From the NCBI GenBank assembly GCA_013152615.1, contig JAADGA010000107.1, positions 1 to 5,982 on the forward strand: 5,982 nucleotides of DNA, read 5' to 3'. This DNA comes from Alphaproteobacteria bacterium. GTDB taxonomy: Bacteria > Pseudomonadota > Alphaproteobacteria > Sphingomonadales > Emcibacteraceae. Of the stretch, positions 1 through 5,980 are shown one piece after another. Under the pieces are notes generated by a model. The model did no database searches, was not told where the DNA came from, and was given only the letters and a program-made list of their open reading frames with translations. How positions within the stretch are numbered: position 1 is the stretch's first letter; each line of letters begins with the position of its first letter. The translations under genes were made by a program, and so were the position numbers.

Positions 1-714
1 TGTCGGGGTGAACGGGGCGCGTTGCTGGGTTTTTACGCCGGCGGCGGCTAACAGCTCGTGATAACTCTCCGGCGACGCACAGCATAATATATGGAAATCA
101 AGGATCGCGCCCAGCGCCCGATAGAGCGATTTGCGTGACCTCATTTTCGCGGAATCCTCACCGCGCAGCAATTGACGACAGGCTTCAAGCCGGTGCTGAA
201 GCCCGGAGGCTGTTGCCCCGGCTGCCTGCTCCCGCTCATCCGGCTGCGGGTCATTCCTGTGCTGTTCTGTGATCCAGCGCAGGGCACCGAGGATGAAGTT
301 GACATTATCGCCGTCATCGCTGAACGGCAGCAGAATACAGCGATAGAGGATCATGTTGCCGGAAATATTCTTAAATTCGGCTTCAAAGGAAACCGGGCTG
401 TGACTGGCAACAACCTCCCGGTAGTGGTCCGTGATCCGGCTCAGCAGGGTATGGCGCGGAATATCACTAATATCCTTCAGGATTGAACCCGGGTCCATAT
501 CCTGAATTAAAAGTTGTCCGACTACCTGTAGAGTTGGCTCTTGATCCGGGTCACGCAAATCAATCAGCACCATATTATTCTTGTAAGGCGCGATATCTTC
601 CGGGACCAGCGACGTTAATGGCGGGATATTACAATCATCAGTCAAGGCTAACCAATGATTATATAACTGAAAAGTAATTCTTTTTTCCTGATCAGCAGTG
701 GCCACGGGTGTCAT
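1..714 (-). CDS. PAS_5-domain (DUF1457-type) protein, partial: C-terminus beyond the left edge
   Basis: Translating the minus strand from the ATG at 714-712 gives 238 residues without a stop up to the window edge, so the gene is cut at its 3' end. Residues about 15-150 have the layout of the alphaproteobacterial PAS_5 domain: an N-terminal Trp-containing helix (NHWLAL), a PPLTSLVPEDIAPY segment, a MVLIDLRDPD strand, a long amphipathic middle (HTLLSRITDHYREVV), and the typical end LLPFSDDGDNVNFILGALRW (128-147). A charged linker and a second helical region with two adjacent Cys (about 211-212) follow. PAS domains usually bind small ligands or act as sensory/protein-interaction modules; the ligand here is unknown. 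No kinase, GGDEF or DNA-binding motif is visible in the part present. The ATG is chosen because a stop lies in frame at 774-772; the only earlier candidate is a TTG at 765-763, and the Shine-Dalgarno before the ATG is weak. The gene is divergent from the hydrolase-iorAB operon, so a regulatory link is possible but unproven. Family assignment is from recalled pattern, not from a search. Confidence 0.8.
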   Translation of the reverse strand, partial: MTPVATADQEKRITFQLYNHWLALTDDCNIPPLTSLVPEDIAPYKNNMVLIDLRDPDQEPTLQVVGQLLIQDMDPGSILKDISDIPRHTLLSRITDHYREVVASHSPVSFEAEFKNISGNMILYRCILLPFSDDGDNVNFILGALRWITEQHRNDPQPDEREQAAGATASGLQHRLEACRQLLRGEDSAKMRSRKSLYRALGAILDFHILCCASPESYHELLAAAGVKTQQRAPFTPT

Positions 715-784
715 TATCCAGATTTTTATGGCGATGAGAGCGGCGGCAAAGCGGGGCCGACTCAAAGCATGTTAAAAATACCCC

Positions 785-843
785 TGCCAGACAACTTTTG
801 CCAGTTAATATTTAATCAGATTAGAGAAATTTTTTCTGGCTAA
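785..843. promoter_or_regulatory. Candidate operator: TGCCAG direct repeats plus inverted half-site
   Basis: TGCCAG occurs at 785-790 and again at 799-804, a 14-nt period. The second copy, extended to TTTGCCAG (797-804), is matched 7 of 8 by the inverted CTGGCTAA at 836-843. Three related half-sites in under 60 nt of divergent intergenic DNA suggest a regulator-binding site. The inverted copy overlaps the weak -35 candidate of the operon. The regulator is unknown, and none is encoded in full in the window. Confidence 0.3.
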
Positions 844-925
844 GTCGTGGGGAATGATTTATATTGTGTTTTTATATGTAATTTACTTTTAAAAAAATAA
901 TTGAAAACTTGACATAATTTCATAA

Positions 926-931
926 TGGAGG
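926..931 (+). promoter_or_regulatory. Ribosome-binding site that decides the hydrolase start
   Basis: TGGAGG lies 8 nt before the ATG at 940. An upstream in-frame ATG at 925 overlaps this site and has no purine-rich sequence ahead of it, so 940 is the better start. This shortens the protein from 264 to 259 residues by removing MEALE. Confidence 0.7.
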
Positions 932-939
932 CCCTGGAG

Positions 940-1719
940 ATGACAACTGAAACATTAACCAATCTGGTAAGCGAAATGGCGGCGGGGTCGCTTCGGGTGG
1001 TGGATCTTACGGTACCGTTGAGCGCCGCCACACCGGTTATCGGCCTACCAGAGGAATTCAGCCCGTCGCCAGCATTCAAACTGGAACAGATTTCCCATTA
1101 TGATGATCGGGGACCGGCCTGGTACTGGAACAGTTTTTCCTGTGGTGAGCATACCGGCACCCACTTTGATGCTCCGGGTCACTGGATTACCGGACAGGAT
1201 TATGCCGATGGCTATACCGATACCATCCCGCCCGGAAAACTGGTTGCAGCAGCAAATGTTATTGATGTCAGTACGGAATCCGCTGAAAATCCGGATTTTC
1301 TGTTAACCTCTGACCGGATCCGGGAATGGGAGGCGGTTCATGGCCGGATCGCGGCTGGAACATGGGTGCTGATGCGGACCGACTGGAGCAAGCGGACGGC
1401 AGAGGATTTTCTTAATTATGCCGAGGATGGCCCCCACACCCCCGGACCATCGGTGGAATGTATGGAATTTCTGGCTCATGACCGCGATATTCTGGGTTTT
1501 GGCGTCGAAACCGTTGGTACCGATGCCGGGCAGGCCTTTACCTTTGATCCGGCCTTTCCGGCCCATCAACTTATGCACAGCAATAACAAATTTGGTCTGG
1601 CATCCCTGACCAACCTTGATCAGTTGCCGCCAACGGGGGCGGTGATTATCACCCCGCCGCTTAAAATCGTCACGGGGTCCGGCAGTCCGCTCCGGGTGCT
1701 TGCCCTGACATCTGTTTAG
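940..1719 (+). CDS. Cyclase-family metal-dependent hydrolase (kynurenine formamidase/isatin hydrolase superfamily)
   Basis: This is a 259-residue cytoplasmic protein of the cyclase family (PF04199 type). The diagnostic HxGTHxDxPxH motif is seen as HTGTHFDAPGH, with putative metal ligands His71, His75 and Asp77 and a further His at 81. Other family features are VLMRTDWSKR near the middle and the C-terminal LDQLPPTGAVIITPPLKI and GSGSPLRVLAL. Members hydrolyse amide or lactam bonds, for example N-formylkynurenine or isatin. Its length is nearer the isatin hydrolase-like branch (about 260, from memory) than the shorter KynB formamidases (about 210). Where many members have GLENLANL, this one reads GLASLTNL, so the acidic residue is Ala221; this may mean a single-metal site or another substrate. 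It is the first gene of the operon, 54 nt before iorA, which points to indole or tryptophan-related metabolism. The substrate is not determined, so no gene symbol is given. Family is confident; specificity is not. Confidence 0.88.
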   Translation: MTTETLTNLVSEMAAGSLRVVDLTVPLSAATPVIGLPEEFSPSPAFKLEQISHYDDRGPAWYWNSFSCGEHTGTHFDAPGHWITGQDYADGYTDTIPPGKLVAAANVIDVSTESAENPDFLLTSDRIREWEAVHGRIAAGTWVLMRTDWSKRTAEDFLNYAEDGPHTPGPSVECMEFLAHDRDILGFGVETVGTDAGQAFTFDPAFPAHQLMHSNNKFGLASLTNLDQLPPTGAVIITPPLKIVTGSGSPLRVLALTSV

Positions 1720-1733
1720 GGCCTGACATCGTT

Positions 1734-1769
1734 ATCCAGAAAAAGAGCATAATCCAGAGAAAGAGCATA
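1734..1769 (+). repeat. 18-bp tandem duplication covering the iorA ribosome-binding region
   Basis: ATCCAGAAAAAGAGCATA (1734-1751) is followed directly by ATCCAGAGAAAGAGCATA (1752-1769), with one mismatch in 18. The second copy supplies the purine-rich stretch whose AAGAG ends 8 nt before the iorA ATG at 1774, so it serves as the probable ribosome-binding site. The first copy carries the same sequence at an unusable distance. The repeats fill most of the spacer between the hydrolase stop and iorA. Confidence 0.85.
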
Positions 1770-1773
1770 AATT

Positions 1774-3930
1774 ATGGCTGAGCGGTCCTTTGTAAAAGAG
1801 GTAAAAAAACTGCGTCTTGGTGCCGGCGAGACTTTTTATGGTGAGGGTATCCTTGCGGTGACCAAGGGTCTGCTCCAGTCGGGCGTGGCCTATGTCGGCG
1901 GCTATCAGGGGTCACCAATATCCCATTTGATGGATGTTCTGGCCGATGGCGAGCAAATTCTTGCCGAGCTTGGCGTCCATTTTGAGGCCAACGGCAGCGA
2001 GGCGTCGGCGGCGGCGATGCTGTCGGCCTCAATCAATTATCCACTCCGCGGGGCGGTAACGTGGAAATCCACGGTCGGCACCAATGTTGCCTCTGATGCG
2101 CTGGCTAATCTTGCGTCAGCCGGGGTTATGGGGGGCGCGGTGATTGTCATCGGTGAAGATTATGGTGACGGCGCCAGCATCATGCAGGAACGCACCCATG
2201 CCTTTGCGATGAAATCCCAGATGTGGCTGGTCAATCCGCGGCCAAACCTGCCGAAAATGGTTGATATGCTGGAAAAATCTTTTCAACTGTCCGAAGCCAG
2301 CAATACCCCGCTGTTTTTTCAGCTGCGCATCCGTGCCTGTCATCTGCATGGCCAGTTCGAGGCCAAAGACAATCTGAGGCCGTCCTTTACCCTCGAACAG
2401 GCATTGAGACATCCCAACCGCCAGCCGGACAAGATTATCCTGCCGCCCTATACCTTTATCCATGAAAAGCAGAAGCTGGAACAGCGGTGGCCGGCGGCGA
2501 TAAAATTTATTATTGACAACGCCCTGAATGAAGTTTTCGACGGACCGGAAAAAGACATTGGCATCATTGTCGAGGGCGGGCTTTATAATGTCGTCATCCG
2601 GGGCCTGCAAATGCTCGGCCTTGCGGGCAGTATGGGCGAAACCCGGGTTCCGGTTTATGTGATGAATGTGACCTATCCGCTGGTGGACAGTGAACTGGTG
2701 GATTTTGCCCGCACTAAAAAGGCGGTGCTGATGGTCGAGGAAGGCCAGCCCAATTTCACCGAACAGGCGCTGAACAAGATTTTTAATGATGCGGCGCTGA
2801 CATGCCGGATTTCCGGCAAGGATGTCCTGCCGGCTTTCGGTGAATATAGCGGTCAGGTGACCAAGGACGGGATCAAGGCGTTTCTGGAAAAATACCGGCC
2901 GGACCTGATAACCACAGATGCGACGGCGGGTGCGCTCGCCAGCCTGAAACCAACCGCAGAGGCCCTGACGGCGGCCATGGCGGCGGCGGTTCCGCCGCGA
3001 CCGCCGGGATTATGTACCGGCTGTCCGGAACGACCCTTTTTCGCCGCGATGAAGATGCTGAAAAAAGACTATGGCGAGATTCATATCTCGGCGGATATTG
3101 GCTGCAATTCATTCGGCACCCTGCCGCCGTTCCAGATTGGCAATACCATTATGGGTTATGGTCTTGGCGCGGCTAGTTCCTCGGCCTTCAGCTCGGTGCC
3201 CGGCCAGCGGGCGATAGCCATTATGGGTGACGGCGGTTTCTGGCATAATGGCCTGACCACCGGGATCGTCAGTGCGGTCTATAACAACAGTGACAATGTT
3301 TTTATCATTATTGACAATGGCTATACCGCCGCCACCGGTGGCCAGTATATTCCGTCCTCTGTCCGCAGTCTGAAACAGGATAAACAACCGGCACGGATAC
3401 AGGAGGCGGTTCAGGGGGTCGGGGTGAAATGGGTGCGGACCATGCGCTCCTATAATATTGCTGCGGTCAAGGCGATGGTTCATGACGCCATGACGTCAGA
3501 GTATTTCGGCCCCAAGGTTATTGTGATCGAGGGTGAATGTATGCTCAATCGCGAGCGCCGGGAAAAACCGCTGCGGATGCAGAATATAAAGTCGGGCAAA
3601 CGCCAGACCGTTGCCCGGTTTTATGTCGAAAGTGAAAGCTGTACCGGCGATCATGCCTGTATCCGGCTGTCGGGCTGTCCGTCGCTGACCATCCGGCCCA
3701 ATCCCGATCTTCTGCGTGAAGACCCGGTGGCTTATGTTGATAACAGTTGTGTCGGTTGCGGGGTTTGCGGCGAAAATGCCCATGCTGCGGTATTATGCCC
3801 GTCTTTTTCCCGGGCAGAACTGGTCTTTAATCCCGGCAGTTGGGACCGGGTCAAACAGTATATTCGCACAGCGGTCATCGGATTTCTGCAAAGACGCGCC
3901 GACCGCAAACGCGCACGGGTGTCATTATGA
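1774..3930 (+). CDS. iorA: Indolepyruvate:ferredoxin oxidoreductase, alpha subunit
   Basis: This 718-residue thiamine-diphosphate enzyme subunit should convert indolepyruvate (or a related aryl-pyruvate) plus CoA to the aryl-acetyl-CoA and CO2, reducing ferredoxin. Domains in order: an N-terminal pyruvate-oxidoreductase-type domain (about 15-215; GYQGSPISHLMD, HFEANGSEAS, WKSTVGTNVASD); a middle domain (about 255-385); an Ala/Pro-rich hinge (about 396-412); a C-terminal ThDP-binding domain opened by LCTGCPERPFF (413-423), with GDGG at 485-488 and DNGYTAATGGQ at 514-524 forming the cofactor motif; and a ferredoxin-like tail. The tail has CTGDHACIRLSGCP (Cys623, Asp626, Cys629, Cys635) and a second group at Cys659, Cys662, Cys665 and Cys675. 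In the first group Asp626 stands where many IorA proteins have Cys. The start at 1774 follows the duplicated purine-rich site. It is co-transcribed with the hydrolase upstream, and its stop overlaps the iorB start. True substrate preference among aryl-pyruvates cannot be read from sequence. Confidence 0.93.
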   Translation: MAERSFVKEVKKLRLGAGETFYGEGILAVTKGLLQSGVAYVGGYQGSPISHLMDVLADGEQILAELGVHFEANGSEASAAAMLSASINYPLRGAVTWKSTVGTNVASDALANLASAGVMGGAVIVIGEDYGDGASIMQERTHAFAMKSQMWLVNPRPNLPKMVDMLEKSFQLSEASNTPLFFQLRIRACHLHGQFEAKDNLRPSFTLEQALRHPNRQPDKIILPPYTFIHEKQKLEQRWPAAIKFIIDNALNEVFDGPEKDIGIIVEGGLYNVVIRGLQMLGLAGSMGETRVPVYVMNVTYPLVDSELVDFARTKKAVLMVEEGQPNFTEQALNKIFNDAALTCRISGKDVLPAFGEYSGQVTKDGIKAFLEKYRPDLITTDATAGALASLKPTAEALTAAMAAAVPPRPPGLCTGCPERPFFAAMKMLKKDYGEIHISADIGCNSFGTLPPFQIGNTIMGYGLGAASSSAFSSVPGQRAIAIMGDGGFWHNGLTTGIVSAVYNNSDNVFIIIDNGYTAATGGQYIPSSVRSLKQDKQPARIQEAVQGVGVKWVRTMRSYNIAAVKAMVHDAMTSEYFGPKVIVIEGECMLNRERREKPLRMQNIKSGKRQTVARFYVESESCTGDHACIRLSGCPSLTIRPNPDLLREDPVAYVDNSCVGCGVCGENAHAAVLCPSFSRAELVFNPGSWDRVKQYIRTAVIGFLQRRADRKRARVSL

Positions 3931-5432
3931 ATCATCAGATAAAACGACCAATTACCATTGTTATTTCGGCTCTTGGCGGACAGGGTGGCGGGGTTTTGAC
4001 CAACTGGCTGATTAATCTTGCCGAGCAATGTGATTATTTTGCCCAGTCGACCTCTATTCCCGGGGTCGCCCAGCGCACCGGTGCCACCATTTATTATCTT
4101 GAGATGTTTCCCAAAGCGCAGGCAGAAAATCCGGACAAACCGCCGGTGATGGCGCTGATGCCGTTGCCGGGTGATGTCGATCTTGTGGTGGCAGCAGAAT
4201 TGATGGAGGCGGGCCGGGCGGTGCAAAGGCAATATGTGACCCCGGACAAAACCACACTTGTGGCATCAACGCACCGGGTTTTTGCGGTTTCCGAGAAAAT
4301 GGCTCTGGGCAACGGCACCAGTGACGGGGCTGCGGTGCTGGCAATGGCCCGGGCGGCGGCAAAGGAATTTATTGCTTTTGATATGGAGAGTCTGGCGGCG
4401 GATCTGGGCTGTGTGATCAGTTCGATATTGTTCGGTGCCATTGCCGGGGCCGGGGTTTTGCCGTTTTCCCGTGAAGATTTCCGGGCGGCAATCCGCGCTG
4501 AAGGCAAGATGGTTGAGGCCAACATCCGGGGTTTTGACGAGGGCTGTCACGCGGCCGAAAAATCGCGGAGTGACAAAGAGCAAAAGACCAGTGACGACCG
4601 GCCTGTGGGGGAAATCCAGGGCAAGGCCAATACCCCGGAAGGGGAAGCCCTGATCCGCCGGATCAAGGCGTTGCCGGAGCCGGCGCAGGAATTTGCCCGG
4701 GCCGGGGCGCGGAAATTGCTGGATTATCAGGATATGGCCTATGCGGCAGATTATGTGACCGTGCTGGAAGGCTTTGCCGCATCGGACGACGACAAAGCCT
4801 CCTGTGACCTCAGCCGGGAACTGGCGCGTTATCTGGCGCTGTGGATGGCGTTTGATGACACCATCAGGGTCGCGGATATTAAGACCCGTTCTGACAGAAC
4901 GCGGAAATACCGCGCCGAAGTCGGGGCAAAGGACGGACAGATCGTCCATATGGTGGAATTTATGCACCCGCGTTTACAGGAAATCCTCAGCACCATGCCG
5001 GTCGGTATGGCGAAACGGGTAGCCAGATCCCGGTTGCTCACGTGGGTTTTTAATAAATTTACCGGTCCCCGGCTGTCGGATACCACCAAAATTATACCGT
5101 TTCTGATGCTTTATTTTGTCGCGTCGCTAAAGACTATGCGCCGTCGGACCCTGCGTTATGCTCAGGAACATGAGGAAATAACCCGGTGGCTGGACCGCAT
5201 CAGGGCGGTTGGGACACAGAATTATGACCTGGCGGTGGAGATTGTCCGCTGTCAGCGTCTGATCAAGGGATACGGCGATACCCACGCCCGTGGCCTCGGG
5301 AATTTTCACGCCATTATGGCCTTTGTTGAGACCGGCGGCGACCGGGTGACCGCCGATAAAATCCGGCGGCTGCGGCTGGCGGCCCTTGTCGATGAAGACG
5401 GAGACGCCTTAAAATCAGAGATGGCGGCATAG
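3927..5432 (+). CDS. iorB: Indolepyruvate:ferredoxin oxidoreductase, beta subunit with DUF6537-type extension
   Basis: This 501-residue protein is the partner of IorA. Residues about 8-200 form the gamma-type domain of 2-oxoacid:ferredoxin oxidoreductases, shown by ISALGGQGGGVLTNWL (13-28) and STSIPGVAQRTGATIYYLE (41-59). A charged, probably flexible linker (about 205-240) leads to a large, mostly helical C-terminal region (about 250-490) resembling DUF6537, ending with CQRLIKGYGDTHARGLGNF. Classical archaeal IorB is only about 200 residues, so the second half is an added domain of unknown role; I recall this long form as usual in alphaproteobacteria. The frame is open upstream to an ATG at 3840, but that would overlap iorA by 91 nt. 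The ATG at 3927 is preferred because it forms a 4-nt ATGA overlap with the iorA stop and the conserved domain begins a few residues later. The Shine-Dalgarno is poor, so translation is probably coupled to iorA. The gene ends 4 nt from the convergent neighbour. Confidence 0.92.
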   Translation: MNHQIKRPITIVISALGGQGGGVLTNWLINLAEQCDYFAQSTSIPGVAQRTGATIYYLEMFPKAQAENPDKPPVMALMPLPGDVDLVVAAELMEAGRAVQRQYVTPDKTTLVASTHRVFAVSEKMALGNGTSDGAAVLAMARAAAKEFIAFDMESLAADLGCVISSILFGAIAGAGVLPFSREDFRAAIRAEGKMVEANIRGFDEGCHAAEKSRSDKEQKTSDDRPVGEIQGKANTPEGEALIRRIKALPEPAQEFARAGARKLLDYQDMAYAADYVTVLEGFAASDDDKASCDLSRELARYLALWMAFDDTIRVADIKTRSDRTRKYRAEVGAKDGQIVHMVEFMHPRLQEILSTMPVGMAKRVARSRLLTWVFNKFTGPRLSDTTKIIPFLMLYFVASLKTMRRRTLRYAQEHEEITRWLDRIRAVGTQNYDLAVEIVRCQRLIKGYGDTHARGLGNFHAIMAFVETGGDRVTADKIRRLRLAALVDEDGDALKSEMAA

Positions 5433-5436
5433 CAGA

Positions 5437-5859
5437 TTATTTTTTCACCAGCGAAATCGCTTTGGCGTAACAGCTCTGACAGACGTTGCGGATGACATTG
5501 CGGGCTTCATTTAGCGATAGATGATAACTGATGGTGACGGGGACATTGGCGACCTCTGCCATGGCGCGGTATAGTCTCTGCATCTGCATTTTCATCGGGT
5601 CCGAGGTGGAAAAGCTCATGATGAATTTTTTTATCGGCGCTTTAGAGGCTTTTTGCAGCAGGCTTTTTGCCGTTTGATAGTTGATTTCACTCTCATAGTA
5701 TTTTTCGTCAATGAGCATATACAACCGTTCAGCATGGTTTGCCTCTGCCACCACCTGATTGAAAAAAACCATCCAGTCGTCATTTTTAACCGGTCCGGTC
5801 AGCCGGGCCTCAATCAGGGTATATGTCTTGATGTTTTTCAAGCGATATGTGATGTTCAT
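5437..5859 (-). CDS. Conserved-looking protein of unknown function, possible SpoIIAA/STAS-like fold
   Basis: This 140-residue soluble protein has no signal peptide or membrane segment. I do not recognise a named family with certainty. The pattern suggests alternating strands and helices: strand TYTLIEARLTG (12-22), helix WMVFFNQVVAEANH (29-42), strand LYMLIDEK (46-53), helix YQTAKSLLQKASK (61-73), strand KKFIMSFST (77-85), helix MQRLYRAMAEVA (93-104), strand VPVTISYHLS (106-115), then LNEARNVI. This resembles SpoIIAA-like (PF11964-type) proteins, whose end is also a strand followed by a 'sleeEA' helix. This is inference from layout. A CxxC (Cys127-Cys130) near the C-terminus is unusual for that fold. 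The ATG at 5859 is the first possible start, because a TAA lies in frame 12 nt upstream; TAAGG, ending 10 nt before the ATG, may be the ribosome-binding site. The gene converges on iorB and is probably functionally separate from it. Confidence 0.72.
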   Translation of the reverse strand: MNITYRLKNIKTYTLIEARLTGPVKNDDWMVFFNQVVAEANHAERLYMLIDEKYYESEINYQTAKSLLQKASKAPIKKFIMSFSTSDPMKMQMQRLYRAMAEVANVPVTISYHLSLNEARNVIRNVCQSCYAKAISLVKK

Positions 5860-5904
5860 GGGCCGGTTGCCTTACGATGATTACGGGGTTTTAGAGCAAA
5901 GTCA

Positions 5905-5926
5905 GACCTATTTGACCCATTTGACC
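5905..5926. repeat. GACC repeats with a 9-nt period
   Basis: GACC begins at 5905, 5914 and 5923, exactly 9 nt apart; the units read GACCTATTT, GACCCATTT and GACCGGGAT, so TTTGACC occurs at 5911-5917 and 5920-5926. It lies about 45-65 nt upstream of the start of the minus-strand unknown gene. It could be an operator for that gene, part of an intergenic repeat, or chance. Confidence 0.4.
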
Positions 5927-5965
5927 GGGATGATTTTGTTTTATGGCAAGTCGGGGCTTGAAATG

Positions 5966-5980
5966 CGATGCGGCGCATCG
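5966..5980. repeat. Short perfect palindrome
   Basis: CGATGCG and CGCATCG flank a single G, giving a perfect 7+1+7 inverted repeat that would fold as a 6-bp stem with a 3-nt loop. There is no T-run after it on either strand inside the window, so it is not supported as a terminator. The window ends 2 nt later, and its context cannot be judged. Confidence 0.35.

Larger units (their letters stand above)
715..939. promoter_or_regulatory. Divergent intergenic control region
   Basis: This stretch separates two divergently transcribed genes, so it must hold the promoter of the plus-strand operon and probably that of the PAS_5 gene. The half near the operon (about 805-925) is strongly AT-rich, unlike the flanking coding DNA. 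No promoter matches consensus well. A weak plus-strand candidate is CTGGCT (836-841) with TATATT (860-865), spacer 18. On the minus strand CTGGCA with TATTTT, spacer 18, lies between about 804 and 775. TTGACA at 909-914 looks like a -35 box but is too close to the start codon to serve the hydrolase gene. No tRNA, riboswitch or terminator hairpin was recognised. Confidence 0.55.

Noticed and set aside
172..677. Two plus-strand frames (172-486 and 483-677)
   Set aside because: They lie opposite the continuous minus-strand PAS_5 frame, which has the recognisable domain; their translations show no family pattern.
728..775. Possible 15-codon leader peptide on the plus strand
   Set aside because: There is no ribosome-binding site, no run of regulatory codons such as Trp and no attenuator hairpin after it.
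809..823. FNR/Anr-like site (TTAAT...ATCAG)
   Set aside because: The half-sites do not match TTGAT-N4-ATCAA in sequence or spacing.
901..926. TTGAAA or TTGACA with CATAAT as the operon promoter
   Set aside because: Spacing is wrong for these boxes, and the transcript would begin inside or after the ribosome-binding site of the hydrolase gene.
840..1079. 79-codon minus-strand frame across the operon start
   Set aside because: It overlaps the hydrolase coding sequence in antisense and the AT-rich control region; no recognisable features.
2116..2610. 164-codon minus-strand frame inside iorA
   Set aside because: It is antisense to a clear IorA domain, and no family features are seen in its product.
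3840..3926. N-terminal extension of IorB from an upstream ATG
   Set aside because: It would lie wholly within iorA; the ATGA junction and conserved domain start favour 3927.
4266..4967. 233-codon minus-strand frame inside iorB
   Set aside because: Long, but antisense to conserved IorB sequence; the His/Arg/Pro-rich product is typical of shadow frames in GC-rich genes.
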